Below, piece after piece: positions 1 to 10,768 of a stretch of 52,687 nucleotides of DNA. Origin of the DNA: Smittium mucronatum (Eukaryota; Kickxellomycota; Harpellomycetes; Harpellales; Legeriomycetaceae); contig LSSL01000052.1 in the NCBI GenBank assembly GCA_001953115.1, positions 65,540-118,226 of the forward strand, written 5' to 3'. A program made the translations under genes and the position numbers. How positions within the stretch are numbered: the stretch's first letter is position 1; every line of letters starts with the position of its first letter. The notes beneath the pieces are model-generated. The model was not told where the DNA came from and searched no databases. It saw nothing but the letters and a program-made list of their open reading frames with translations.

Positions 1-1
1 C

Positions 2-601
2 TTGAGCAAGCAGATGGATCAGCTTGGCGACAACGTCCTCGACGAATTCGACTTTTGCTTCTCCGAAAACGGCTTGGTCTCTTACCGCTGCGGCGTCCCC
101 CTGAAAAAAGAAAGCTTCATCAATTTCCTCGGTGAAGACAAGTACAAGCACCTCGTCAACTTCACCCTCCGCTACATCGCTGACCTCGACCTCCCTGTCA
201 AGCGCGGTACTTTTATCGAGTTCAGAAACGGAATGGTCAATATCTCCCCCATCGGCCGTAACTGCTCCCAGGAAGAAAGAAAGGCTTTCCTCAAGTACGA
301 CCAAGAACACGGTATCAGACCCGACCTCGTCGCTAAACTCCAGAAGGAATTCCCCGACTACGGCCTCAAATACTCCATTGGTGGTGAAATCTCCATTGAC
401 GTATTCCCCATTGGTTGGGATAAAACCTACGCTCTTAGACATTTGGATCACGAAAACTTTGACGTTGTCCACTTTTTCGGTGATAAAACTATGCCCGGAG
501 GCAACGATTACGAAATCTACTCTTCTGGAAAAGTCACTGGCCACGCCGTCAGAGATCCCAACGATACTCTCCACATCTTGAACCAGCTATTTGGCGTTTA
601 A
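2..601 (+). CDS. SEC53: Phosphomannomutase, C-terminal part (5' end outside window)
   Basis: Phosphomannomutase converts mannose-6-phosphate to mannose-1-phosphate in the cytosol, supplying GDP-mannose for glycosylation and GPI anchors. The frame enters from the left edge (the first codon here is TTG inside the protein) and gives about 199 residues of a protein usually near 250, so the N-terminal HAD motif with the catalytic aspartates is missing. Visible family hallmarks are [19 protein letters not shown] in the cap domain, [17 protein letters not shown], and the C-terminal core motif [17 protein letters not shown] with the Mg-binding region. The stop is TAA at 599-601. Codons are clearly richer in C/G at third positions than in other genes of the window, which suggests high expression. 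Family assignment is certain from these motifs; only the 5' end is unseen. Confidence 0.96.
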   Translation: MSKQMDQLGDNVLDEFDFCFSENGLVSYRCGVPLKKESFINFLGEDKYKHLVNFTLRYIADLDLPVKRGTFIEFRNGMVNISPIGRNCSQEERKAFLKYDQEHGIRPDLVAKLQKEFPDYGLKYSIGGEISIDVFPIGWDKTYALRHLDHENFDVVHFFGDKTMPGGNDYEIYSSGKVTGHAVRDPNDTLHILNQLFGV

Positions 602-683
602 TTTTTAATTTCTATTATCCTACTACAATACATTCACCACCATTAATTCTAGTTTCCATAAAGTCTTTTTTTTTAAACTAGTT

Positions 684-2715
684 TTATTGAAGTTTATATA
701 AAGATAGTTGGCCATCGCTTAGACCAACTGCTATCCGGGAAAACCCGCTATCGTCTTTGTTAGCATCGGGCTTTGATGGGTTCTCCTCGAAGCTTGTTGG
801 AGGTATCAGCTTCACACTCGAGACATATTGGCCATTCGTGAATTTGTCGTAACATAGAGACGACTGTTCTCTGCTCATAAACCTCGGATCGAAGCACCAT
901 ACCACTCCGTTATCATCTCCAACTGCCAACGTTTTCCCATCGAAATCCATGGCTGTAACTGCCGACCACGAATCGGCACTATTCCCCAAAAAAATATCGG
1001 GGTTCGGTGCTAGGAAACCAACTGCTGAACGGCATCTTGTATCAAACCAGTTGATCTCTCCGCATTCTGAGCCCGTGTATAGCAGTTTGGAGTAAAACTC
1101 TCCTATCCCTGCTTTTGAAATGGCTCTCTCCGGAATAAAAGATGCCATCCTGTTTATTTTTTTATCAGAGCATGCTAAATTTAATATGGAAATAAATATC
1201 AAGTTAAATATACACCATCGAAACAAATATCATCAATGTTCTTACTTTGGAGGTCACTGGAAATTATCTTGTCTCTATTATAGTCATATACACAAACATA
1301 GTTCGACCCAAAGGAAGCAGCCACTTTAGAACCTCCCGTAGAATATACAAATGAAGTAGACGTAGCACCAGAATCACAATCTGGAAAGGAATTTTTTTTT
1401 TTTTTAGAAACAGTTATAAAAAAATATATATACACAATTAAAATTAGATTTATCTGAAAATAAAGTAGTCAATAAATAATAAAGAAAGCCGAGTTTAATT
1501 ACCATGAGGACTGGAGTAGCTACCAATAAGACTAGGAAGTTCCGAAGAAATGTCCCATACTTTGCACGTGCCGTCAGCAGATGCCGAAGACAGAAGAGAT
1601 ATGGCAGAGTTATCAGAATCAGAACTATTACTTTTATTGTACGAGTAAATATCCAAATCCCAGATAACATCGGAATGAAGATCTCTTAGGATATTTGATG
1701 CAAAATAATAGTTTTTAATAGCAGACGAGCTGGATAACGGGTTATAAATACATAAGGTGTTATCTACACCAGCAGAGTAGATTCGGTTGGATATGGGATC
1801 AATAACAACAGTTGTAATGCAGCCCATATGACCTCGAAGACGAAACTCTACATCCATATTAGAAGTACTGGTTTTATTTAAAGGAGCCTGTCCATCTTTG
1901 AAGACAGAAACCATCCCATCTTCGCCTCCAGTAACTAAAGTCAAGAGATCAGAAGCATCATTCTTGGCGAAGTCTATAGACATTATTTTATCCTTATCGC
2001 CAAACAAAGTATCTAATTTGCTCCACTTTGGATTCCGAATATACTTTTTCAGAGTTTTGTTTAAATGCCCAAAAGTCGAAATGGATAAAGGAACACCATT
2101 ATTAAAAGAGGTTGGAGGACGGGTTGTAGAACTGTCAACATAATTTAAACCCATCTCGTGACCATTGGAAGAATTGATAGTGGAAAGCGAGCAAGGAGGG
2201 ATGGAAGATTCGGGGTCAAGTATTTCGTTTAATTTAGTATTTTTCAAGATTTCAGAAATTTTCTGTACATCATTTTCCCTAATTTGAAGAATAAAGTTGA
2301 TGGGTGGGTATGGGTTCAGTAAAAAGAAAAGAAAATTTGTAAAAAATAAAGAAGAGGCATAAATATACTTTGAGCTATCTCTATCGCATTTATCTATCAG
2401 CATATCAATCTTTGATCTATAAAAGGAATTCTGCTGCTCTAAAGAAGAGTTTTTCTTTTGTAAATTTAATATTTTTGTCTAAAAATAAAAGCAGAAAAAA
2501 TAGGATCTGAATAAAGAGTTTTTTTAGCAAGGATGGAAGGGTAGGTGGGAAGAAACACAAAAGAGTAAATTAAAAAAGGGGGACAAACTAACCATGGATT
2601 TGACCTGCTCGCGTCTGTATTTCTCCAATTGCTTCTCCATTTTCCTCCATTCAGAGAATATGGAATCTAAAGCGGTGGGAATGGATATGGGATCTTGGGG
2701 AGGTTTGTCGTCCAT
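684..2715 (-). CDS. STRN: Striatin-like WD40 protein (STRIPAK scaffold), five exons
   Basis: Proposed exons on the minus strand: 2715-2593, 2478-2369, 2278-1503, 1380-1246, 1174-684 (544 residues). Introns are 114, 90, 122 and 71 bp with donors GTTAGT, GTATAT, GTAATT and GTAAGA, and every junction keeps frame. The 90-bp intron has no stop, so it could be misread as coding; it carries a TACTGAAC-like branch site. The N-terminus (SIPTALDSIFSEWRKMEK, then a Gln/Lys-rich coiled coil) matches the striatin dimerisation helix. The C-terminal half holds WD repeats such as LVTGGEDGMVSVF, RIYSAGVDNTLCIYNP, LHSDVIWDLD and SSASADGTCKVWDIS, in the order seen in striatins (Pro11/Far8). Known role: scaffold for PP2A and kinases in STRIPAK. 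The linker is shorter and the repeats more divergent than in animal striatins. A different coiled-coil/WD40 protein is the main alternative. Confidence 0.75.
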
Positions 2716-2979
2716 GTTGTAAGACTATATCTCAGGGACCTTTAAAGCAACAGTCCATGTCCTAAAGACTAGATATTTAAGCGTATACAGCATTTACAAT
2801 TTTTTTGGACAGCAAGGAATTGAAATACCTCGTTGGTGATTGGGAATTGCGCTGTTTCTCGCTCTCAGTTCTCCAAAGAGTATCTGTAGTTCTATTCGCC
2901 ACAAACCGAATGCCATAAAATTGTGCTCGTGAATATTGGCCAATAATATGATTGCAAAAAAGAGCCAGCCCAAGTCTTA

Positions 2980-3242
2980 TTGGTATACAGTGTTGGTGCT
3001 TTCTTGGCCTTCAAAAGTTCCAGAAGAGTGCAGGAGAATCAGGATTCTACAGGCATAGAAAACAATCCCTCACTCCACCCCTTTGATTCTGGGCTATGGC
3101 CTTTTTTAGCTGCTGTTAGTCTTTATGTTTTCTACAGTGAGAAATCTGTTGTTGCCTTTTTATCGCCGAATTTTATTGGCCAAATCTGTTGTTGCAGTTG
3201 ATTGTTTTTGTTCTGGAATGGGCTCTCTACCTCGGAAATTAG
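2980..3242 (+). CDS. Possible small two-helix membrane protein, two exons, start unresolved
   Basis: Not recognised. An open frame with gene-like codons runs from about 2947 through VYSVGAFLAFKSSRRVQE to LWPFLAA. A good donor (GTTAGT at 3115) and acceptor (TTGTTGCAG ending at 3197) then join it in phase to LIVFVLEWALYLGN and a TAG at 3240-3242. The spliced C-terminus becomes one continuous hydrophobic helix that neither frame gives alone, which is the main support. There is no ATG in this frame; an ATG at 2948 lies in a different frame, so a further 5' exon or another start is needed. The gene would be divergent from the striatin gene, with about 230 bp between them. It may be a chance open frame. 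Confidence 0.3.
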
Positions 3243-3350
3243 GCATTGTATTGGGTAGAGATGGGTCATCTTTCTCTATAAGTGCCAATTCGGTGAATTT
3301 ACCGCTTCAAAAAAAAAAACAGCATATTTAGCGGGCAGGACTCAAATACG

Positions 3351-3475
3351 AATACGAGTTTGGCTAATTTAGTTTTAAATACGAATTTGGCTAATTTAGC
3401 TTCAAATGCGGATTAATCCAATTTAGTTTTAAATACGAATCTGGCTAATTTAGTCTAGAAATGCAAATATGACTA
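3351..3475. repeat. 27-bp tandem repeat, four imperfect copies plus a partial one
   Basis: Units of the form ATACGAATTTGGCTAATTTA recur with a 27-bp period: the TACGA/TGCGG phase points fall at 3353, 3380, 3407 and 3434, then 3462. Copies differ at a few positions each (copy 3 is the most diverged, with GGATTAATCC in the middle). No surrounding open frame spans it, so it is treated as a non-coding minisatellite. Confidence 0.8.
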
Positions 3476-4560
3476 GAATGCAGCTCCTTAATTCCATTTT
3501 GATTTGCCCGGGTATATTGGGTTTAATTCGTACGACATTTTTTTTTGCGTACAGCAATTTAAGAAGCAGTGCAAAATACGACTGGAGTCTATATTTGCTA
3601 AATGGAAACATCTATTTGTTCTTGAATTGAGCTCTATCTGCTCAATTAGAGCATAGTAGCTACGTTTATCTCCAATTGGGAGAATTGGGTGATTTTTATG
3701 GTACTCTGACCCGTTTAGGCCATTTTATTTCCTTACACAGTTTCTAATGATAAAACCCCGTCTAAAAAAATCTATAAAAAAAAATAATTCAGGTACACTC
3801 TTTGGATGAATTAAGCTAAATATCGCAAATCTAGTCAGAATCGGCACTATTTCGTTTCCCAAAACCTGGTCCCATAATTATAATGATTGGAGAAATATAA
3901 CCACTCACTATTCATAATTTAAATTATGGGACGTCATTTGTAGAAATACTTGATGTTCATTTGATAAAAATATGGGGTGTTTTCATGATCGCGTCAATAC
4001 AAAATATATATTGGCTAACAAAGGAATGGTCATTTTTTCCAAACCCATTTAACCCCAACCTCTCCCAAATTTGATCTCACTCCTGTTTGAATATCTATCG
4101 ATTACAATTGGTCTAATTCTTGATTTAACCAACAGAACACAATTATTATTAATCTAATGCTAATATTGGCCAAAAAATGAAAGCCATTTTTTGTACATTC
4201 GGCCCCAGAAAGGGTTAAACAATAATCAGGAAATCACCAAAAAAGATATGGGTGCACTCTACTTTAATTTTTAAATAAATTTATTGAAAGCAAGTTAGTT
4301 TTGGAATTATTTTTTATGAAAATTTTGCCCTTATCAACAAGACAAAATAATGTAAATGTGGTATATTATGGTATGAAATGATATGAAATGATGCTAGTAT
4401 GGTAGGTAATAGCCAATAGCTGTTGATTGTAATATTCCGATTTTGAGAGTGAAATCATAAAGAACGATCAGTTTGAATGTTGGTAGGAAGAAGGAAAGGG
4501 GCGGTTAGAATGCTGGTTAGTTGTGTTTTTATATTCAGCGAGATCGTTTTTTATAGTAAA
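3476..4560. other. Intergenic region, no gene seen
   Basis: About 1.1 kb between the 27-bp repeat and the 3' end of the protease-like gene. It has moderate AT-richness, no frame with coherent protein signal on either strand, and small imperfect inverted repeats (for example TCCCATAATT near 3870 against AATTATGGGA near 3925). The segment nearest 4560 is presumably the 3' UTR of the minus-strand gene. Confidence 0.5.
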
Positions 4561-5637
4561 TCAACTGGTAATTTGCGCGAGTATTGCCAAGATGCATAAT
4601 GCAAGGGTTAAAGTCAGTCCATTGATGGGTGGAGGCACTCCGCTTTTTTTGGAAACTGAAGCTGAAGCTGGATGCGAAACCATGCTGCTCATATCAGCTG
4701 AGCTGTTTGGATTTGCTGATAACTTGTTTGCCAGTTCTGACAAACTTTGGTTTATCAATGGCAATGTGCCGTTATCTACCGAATTGTTCAAAAGTCGTTC
4801 AGAAGTCACAAGCTGCGGAATGGTTAGATTTGTTGAAACGGAGAGGAAAGCTAAATAATCGACCAGACTATTGCTCAGCAGGGCAGAGTTTGAAGAACTG
4901 CAGTCTATTTCAGAGCCATTGTAAGAATAACCTCCGTAAATTCCCGCCAATGCTAGCTTTTTTGTAATAGTGTATACAACTATTGGATCCCCGCCAGTAT
5001 AGTTTCTGCATCCATTTCTGCTTGAATCCTCTATGCACACCAGTTTGGTGTTGTTTCCTGAAAATCCTTGATACAAATTTTGGCAAACACTACTGCTTAC
5101 CAAGGTCACATTAGACAAGGGTCTATCCATTTCCAAGTCTGAATTTAATAAAAGTGCACTATACCCGGGACTAACACTGCGAGATGTAAGCGGTATGCTC
5201 CTAACAGTCGAATTAAACGTTAGCGGAGTATCCAAAAATATCACTGAAAGCTTCGATGCACTATCAACCGAAACCCGCTTGACAAAAACCCCAGTCGCAT
5301 TAAAAGCGGCAGAAAATCTGCCTCCATACCCCGCCACTACATTCATTTTTCCTTCACCGAATCTTGCCCCAAGTTCAGTTACACATAAATCACTAGTCAC
5401 AAGAACTTGTGGAGATATGATTGTAGCCCCACACGCCCGTCGATTAATACCGTCTTTGCCCAAATAGTTCAAACTGGCAAGAAATGACGCAGTGTCTAGT
5501 ACAGACGTCACTAATTGCCTTTTAGTAACCATCTTTAGTTCCAACCTCTTATCCATAGTTTGGCTAGGTTCGCCTAAAACACAAACCAAGTACGTCCCCA
5601 ACAAAAACATTCCAAATAAAAACCTAAATTCCTTCAT
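4561..5637 (-). CDS. Secreted, probably GPI-anchored S1 (trypsin-fold) pseudoprotease
   Basis: Single exon, 358 residues. Residues 1-22 are a signal peptide (hydrophobic, ending VCVLG). Residues about 41-266 align with a chymotrypsin-fold domain: CGATIISPQVLVTSDLC (69-85) is the Cys42-Cys58 segment, SKLSVIFLDTP (128-138) the Asp102 strand, and CRNYTGGDPIV (210-220) the Ser195 loop. All three catalytic positions are changed: His57 is Leu84, Asp102 is Lys129, Ser195 is Thr214, so proteolysis is not expected. Residues 267-337 are Ser/Thr/Asn-rich, and LTLTLALCILAILA at the C-terminus looks like a GPI-attachment signal. Many N-x-S/T sites (113, 142, 176, 195, 212, 240, 270 and more) suggest heavy glycosylation. 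The likely site is the cell surface or wall. Possible roles are binding or decoy; none is shown by the sequence. Confidence 0.85.
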   Translation of the reverse strand: MKEFRFLFGMFLLGTYLVCVLGEPSQTMDKRLELKMVTKRQLVTSVLDTASFLASLNYLGKDGINRRACGATIISPQVLVTSDLCVTELGARFGEGKMNVVAGYGGRFSAAFNATGVFVKRVSVDSASKLSVIFLDTPLTFNSTVRSIPLTSRSVSPGYSALLLNSDLEMDRPLSNVTLVSSSVCQNLYQGFSGNNTKLVCIEDSSRNGCRNYTGGDPIVVYTITKKLALAGIYGGYSYNGSEIDCSSSNSALLSNSLVDYLAFLSVSTNLTIPQLVTSERLLNNSVDNGTLPLINQSLSELANKLSANPNSSADMSSMVSHPASASVSKKSGVPPPINGLTLTLALCILAILAQITS

Positions 5638-8600
5638 ATCGTTCTTCTCGTGTCACTACTAATGTTGCTGTTTGTTCGTTTGTTATCTTTTTTTACTTTT
5701 ATTTCTGCTCGAAAAGGAAAATTGGTATAATATTCGAAAAATACTGATCTATCTCCTTTCTTTTTTATTCGAGCCTTATTATACTCTGTATTTTCTTTGG
5801 GCTTTTCTCTGTTATATTAATAAACCTCGCTTGTTTTGGTTTTAGAAAAGTAAATGAATTCTTTAAACTCGGTGATAGTTTTAACGTATGTTCGTGATTT
5901 TGTATTTCAGCATAAAAGAAAAAATAATGAATAAATGTAAGGTATAAGAGATAAATTCATGAAAACTGAAAAAAAGCGTTTAATGAAAGATAAAAAGATG
6001 TAATAAAAACCCCCCCTTCAGAATTCTTCTACAGAAAAATCCTCTATTGAAAAGTCATCTCTTTATTTCTAAAGAAATCTTTAATAAAAACAAGCAAGTG
6101 CCAACCAAAAGCGAAATTTCGGCAATAAACATCCTTTTCCCAAATCGGGATTTTCCCTCAAAATTAAAAAAAAAAGCCTAGGATTGATTGCAATTTCTCT
6201 TTTAGTGCTGCAATGTAGTATTTGCAGGAAAATATGATCAAATCTTGAAAGCATTCCAGAATTAGTCATGCGCTCTTTTTCACCATCTCCTCCAATCCTC
6301 CCAACCCACCCCACCCCACCCAACCCCATCTCATCCCATCCCACCCCCATCCCCATCCCCATCCCCATCCAAATCCCATTATCATTCCCTCTTTCATCCG
6401 CCGCCCTCCTATAAGAAACAGTAGTGCCACTGAATGACATTGCAGCCCTTGTAAGGAAGCCATCGTCCCGCTATAAACTCTCCTCTTGTCCAATAAACAC
6501 CAGTATTGTTCCTTTTCAGTAATGCTAAGAATCTCCACAGCACACCATTACCTAATTTAGATCTAAAAATACGTAACCAGATTACGGAAAATTCCTAAAA
6601 TCCCGCCTTTTTTTTCCAGTGTTTTTACGCACAGCGGTTTGTTCAGCCATAAAAAATAAATCTATTAATAGATTTGGCAAATAGTCTCTTTCCAAACCCT
6701 GCACCTTTCTCATCACACTATCTGTCACTCCGCATTTTCCCTCTTCTAATTATAGCAAAATATAATGACTAGCGTTTATTTACCGCCAAAATGTCTCCAT
6801 CCTTTCACTTATGACCTTGAAAAGCTTTTGGTCAAGGGCCTTTTATCGCTGTTCTAGTCTTTATTAGTTTACTAATCGTCCATGGGATGTTTTAGCGAAT
6901 AAAAAGCGCCAAGGATTCCCGTTTCTAGAAAAATAGTCCAACCTGAACCATCCCCTACATTTCCCCCCGAACCTCGCATCTAATCTTTTTTTTTCTCTTG
7001 ATACATCCAATCCTCCACTGTTTGTTTGTTTTGTTTTTTTTAAAAAGAAAAAAAAGTGTTGGCGTTTTTAGTATCCCCATATCTTCTGCTAAATATGATA
7101 TTTGGCGGACACTACCAACGTCATTCAGACTCGAGCCATTTTCGCATCCCGTCTCGTTATTAGCAATCTCCTAAATCTCTCTTTTAGTTTGAGCCTTGTA
7201 CCCAATAAACACCCATCACCCCATCCTCATTAATATAACCTCTTTTATAAATTTTGAAACTTTTTAACTGATGTTACTGATTTCTAAAATCTTGGTTTTT
7301 TAAAAAAAAAAAAAAATCTAGAAAATTATCTTTCCCTATATATTATTTAGCCACTTTTATTCATAAAAAATACTATTTATTCTTCAAACAACTGTAAATC
7401 TTCACTAATAAAAATCCATTATATTTAGTGCCTATACAGCTGCACCATCGACACTCTACCCATCCGTCACTCCTTCATATCTTTATGACTAAAGTTTGAA
7501 TCATAATCTATTCACTAATTGTATCTATGTTATAAATTATTTCTTTGTTTTTTTTTAAATCATATAGTATCCACTATATAAATTTTTAATAAAAATGATC
7601 CTTTATTAATATGTAGTTATAAACCAAAAGTAAATCCAAAATTTGTTTTTAACCTTCAATTAATAATACCCCCCCCCCTTTTTTTTTTATCAAATTGTGG
7701 TTATAATACAATAACTGATGTGGAATATACATCTAAATACCATTAATTAATCATCTACATACAAACTGCTCCTTGTATATATAAAGCAAATAAAAGTATT
7801 TATTCGCCAGATTCAATAATGAAAAGAAAGGCAAAATATCTTATAATTAAAGTAAGTACCCTACTAAACAGAAAAGATCGGATAGTATTACTGAAGCTTT
7901 GAAACCTCCAATAAAATTTTCGTGGGAATAGTCGCACTGAACATCCCAACCTATTTCCTTGGAATTAAAAAATTAAAGCCCTTCAATTAAGATAATGCAA
8001 ACCTGTCCAGGATTAGTTACAATATCAAAATTCTGTTCAACGCCCATAAATATTATAAATTCACAACATAACCCTTAAATTTTACCTTTATTTATTCATT
8101 TGTATAATTTCGCGGACGACTTTTTTTATTAAACCAAAATTTTCAAAAAAATTAAAATTGAATCTTTCTATCTAGTAATTTTTTTCAAAAAAAAAAAAAT
8201 CAAATCAATTATAGAAAATAATGGGTCCCAATTTACCGCTCGAACCTTTCTTTATGAAAAAAAAAAAACTTATTTCCATGTACTCGAAAAAACTAAACCA
8301 CTCACAATTAGAAAATTACTCATCATTCTATATAAAACAGCTACTGTTCAACTCACCGCTATTCTCCTTTTTTTAAAAAAATTCTTTTTATAAATATACC
8401 TAATAGTGATAGCCAAGCTTCAGTTTATACTAGTCTTCTAAAGAAATGCATCGAATTACAGATTTGATAATATTTTTGTATTACTGAATAGTTTCGTGTA
8501 CAAATGAGTATAATATATTGTCCCAAAAACTTGGTGAATTTTCGCGTAAATTTGAAAGTTAAAAGCGCAATATAAAAAAAACGAAGGTTGTTGAATTTTT

Positions 8601-9987
8601 TTGAAACCGGAAAATTACAATCGAAAAAAAACTGGTTAAGTGCGAAAAACGCCCTCCATTACTATTTTTAATAATCAAAAACATTAATTTTATCGAGATT
8701 TTCCTGTATAAAAAAATATACTATATATATATACCCTGCCATCCTAATTAAATCAAGCTTAGATAACTATTTTCGACTAAAGTGATTTTATTTCTTGAAT
8801 TTAAAATCAACCCGATTATTTTAAATTTTTTTACAAGTCAAATCGACTAAATTTCCAAATCAAAATCGACTAAAATCACTAAGTAGAAACTCATTTTCAT
8901 ATGATTAGCCAAAATAAAAATGACCGTTGATTTATTTTACAATTAGTAAATTTCATAAAAAAAATTTCCAACTGTTACAAGTTATTAATGATCGTAAAAT
9001 TCAAAACACATTCCTCAAACATAATTCTGTAAAAAATTTGAAAATATCTCAAGTTCTTTATAAAGTGTTTGAAATCATTTTTAAAGTATATTTCATCCAA
9101 CCAAAAAATTGCGTTATAAATGACGCGTGGGATGAACCAGGTTTTCTAATTTTAAAAAAGCTACTAAAAGAAAATACTTCTGAGATTAAGAGTTGAGTCA
9201 AAATCGAATAAAGATTTTTTATTTTTATATCATTTAGCTCTACAATATTATTCAGATAATAACTCAAACTAACGTATATTTAATATTAATCTAATGATCG
9301 ATGTGTAGTGAGTAGATAATGAATTACAATGTGCTGTAAGCAATGTGATTTTTTTAGTATTTTTTATACATCGAGTAATATTTTGCACTGTGCTGTGTGA
9401 TGTGAATTATTTGTGGTGAATTGTGTGTAATTTATACAATGTTGCGCATATTATTTTGAGCTCGCTGTTCGCTGTGAAATTTTTATTACGTTGTTATTCG
9501 CTATGTACTTTATTCAGGATTGACTTTTTTTACAACTTATCTACGCTCACATATTTTGAAATGAACATTTTGATTATAATAATACATAGTTATATGCAAT
9601 TTTGAATGGACCCTTCAGTATTGACCTTTTTTTAAATATTCTGATAAGTGAATTATAATACTATTGTATCATTAATTAATATTTTAGATGATTTATAAAA
9701 GGCAATTAAACTAATATTGATATATAATATATTTATTATGTAAAATTTTAAAATGATTTTCCCTGAATTTGCGTTTTTATATCACTGAAACTCTAATACC
9801 TGTCTTGTCATAAGAAATTTGTTTTTTTTAAATATTTTTAGGCTTACACACTTTTTTGTTTTAGAATAAGCCTAGTGGAAATCAACGTCGTTTTTTTTTT
9901 TTATTGGAGGAAAATAACTTCTATTGAACTTAATTCATATTTTACTTATTTAATACTTTTCGATTATAGTTAAATGACCTTTAACTT
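5638..9987. other. AT-rich intergenic region, no gene seen
   Basis: Over 4 kb with no frame I would call a gene. The first few hundred bases are presumably the promoter and 5' UTR of the minus-strand protease-like gene. The region includes the C-rich minisatellite near 6.3 kb and homopolymer runs of A, T and C (for example nine Cs around 7670). Open frames at 8927-9196 and 9423-9605 have only AT-driven composition and no recognisable protein pattern. Confidence 0.6.
6296..6370. repeat. C-rich minisatellite (CCCAC/CCCCAT units); G-quadruplex-prone complement
   Basis: The plus strand carries irregular CCCAC, CCCAT and CCAACC units that resolve into about four successive CCCCAT copies at 6345-6370. 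The complement is a run of G3-G4 tracts spaced by 1-3 bases, the pattern expected for G-quadruplex formation. Minus-strand frames crossing it translate to Gly/Trp/Met repeats only and are not taken as coding. Confidence 0.8.
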
Positions 9988-10768
9988 TGGTGGCATTCTC
10001 CCAAAATTGAGTGATTTCGATCGAAGCTAGGGATAAAACATGTCTTATTGAAAGCCAACATTGCTCTAAATCAAGCATACTACAAGTGGTCTGCTTCTAA
10101 ATTTTGAATAGCTGACAACATCAAGTAACGTTTAAACGCCAGGATGACCACATGTTTGACCGGCAGTGCAAGATGGGAAAAAAATATATGTGCTCAAAAT
10201 TCAAAAAATGAAGCCACCATTGCCATAGTCAACAGGACGAATAAAAATCGCTGGTCAAAAAATCACAGGTGGACTTGGGACCTAAATATCTGATGTAAAT
10301 GTGACAACATAAATCTTGAAATTTTAATACCGGATTTGAAGCTTGGGTTCCAGGATATCGGGAGAATGTGATTAAAGACTTTTCAAACTGCACAGAGACT
10401 ATCATATGTGATTTTCAGATGAAAAATTTAAAAAAATTATCCATTCTGAAAACTAAATGTACCTTAAACAGTTGATCATATATTATTGGACTGTAAAAAA
10501 TGGAATAAAGTAAAGCAAGATTCGACCGGGAGGTTCATACCTGCACCAATACACTCTGAATATCAAAATAATATTTATGATTTTAATGAATCAGTCTGTG
10601 GATAGTTAGAAACCCCTTAGGAACGAGTCTAATAGCACTTTAAGCCATATACAAGCTGACAACGCTGATCTTAAATTTTTTTTGAAAACTGTAAATTTCT
10701 GGATTGAATCCGCGTGCCTTAAACACTTAAGCTGAAGAGTTTATGTGCTTCACCAGCCCAATTGAACT
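9988..10768 (+). mobile_element. Decayed non-LTR (LINE) retrotransposon, 3' end of the reverse-transcriptase ORF
   Basis: One reading frame can be followed from about 9988 to 10605 through roughly ten stop codons without a frameshift. It yields segments such as KANIALNQAYYKWSASKF, RMTTCLTGSARWEKN and TVDHILLDCKKWNKVKQD. The last segment, preceded by a broken CPFC-like pair, matches the C-terminal CCHC-type motif of LINE reverse-transcriptase ORFs (C-x2-C ... TVDH-x4-DC-x2-W). After 10605 the frame shifts by one and continues (SHIQADNADLKFFLKTVNFW) to about 10768. No upstream RT core was recognised, and the surrounding DNA is AT-rich, so this is a 5'-truncated, long-dead copy. It cannot encode a working protein. 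Confidence 0.7.

Noticed and set aside
132..581. Plus-strand 149-codon Ser/Thr-rich frame inside phosphomannomutase
   Set aside because: Shadow frame of the clearly conserved SEC53 coding sequence.
6081..6538. Minus-strand frames with Gly/Trp/Met repeats
   Set aside because: They are translations of the C-rich minisatellite with no coherent sequence outside it.
8927..9605. Two plus-strand frames of 89 and 60 codons
   Set aside because: Phe/Ile/Lys/Asn composition only; no motif, no codon bias like the real genes.
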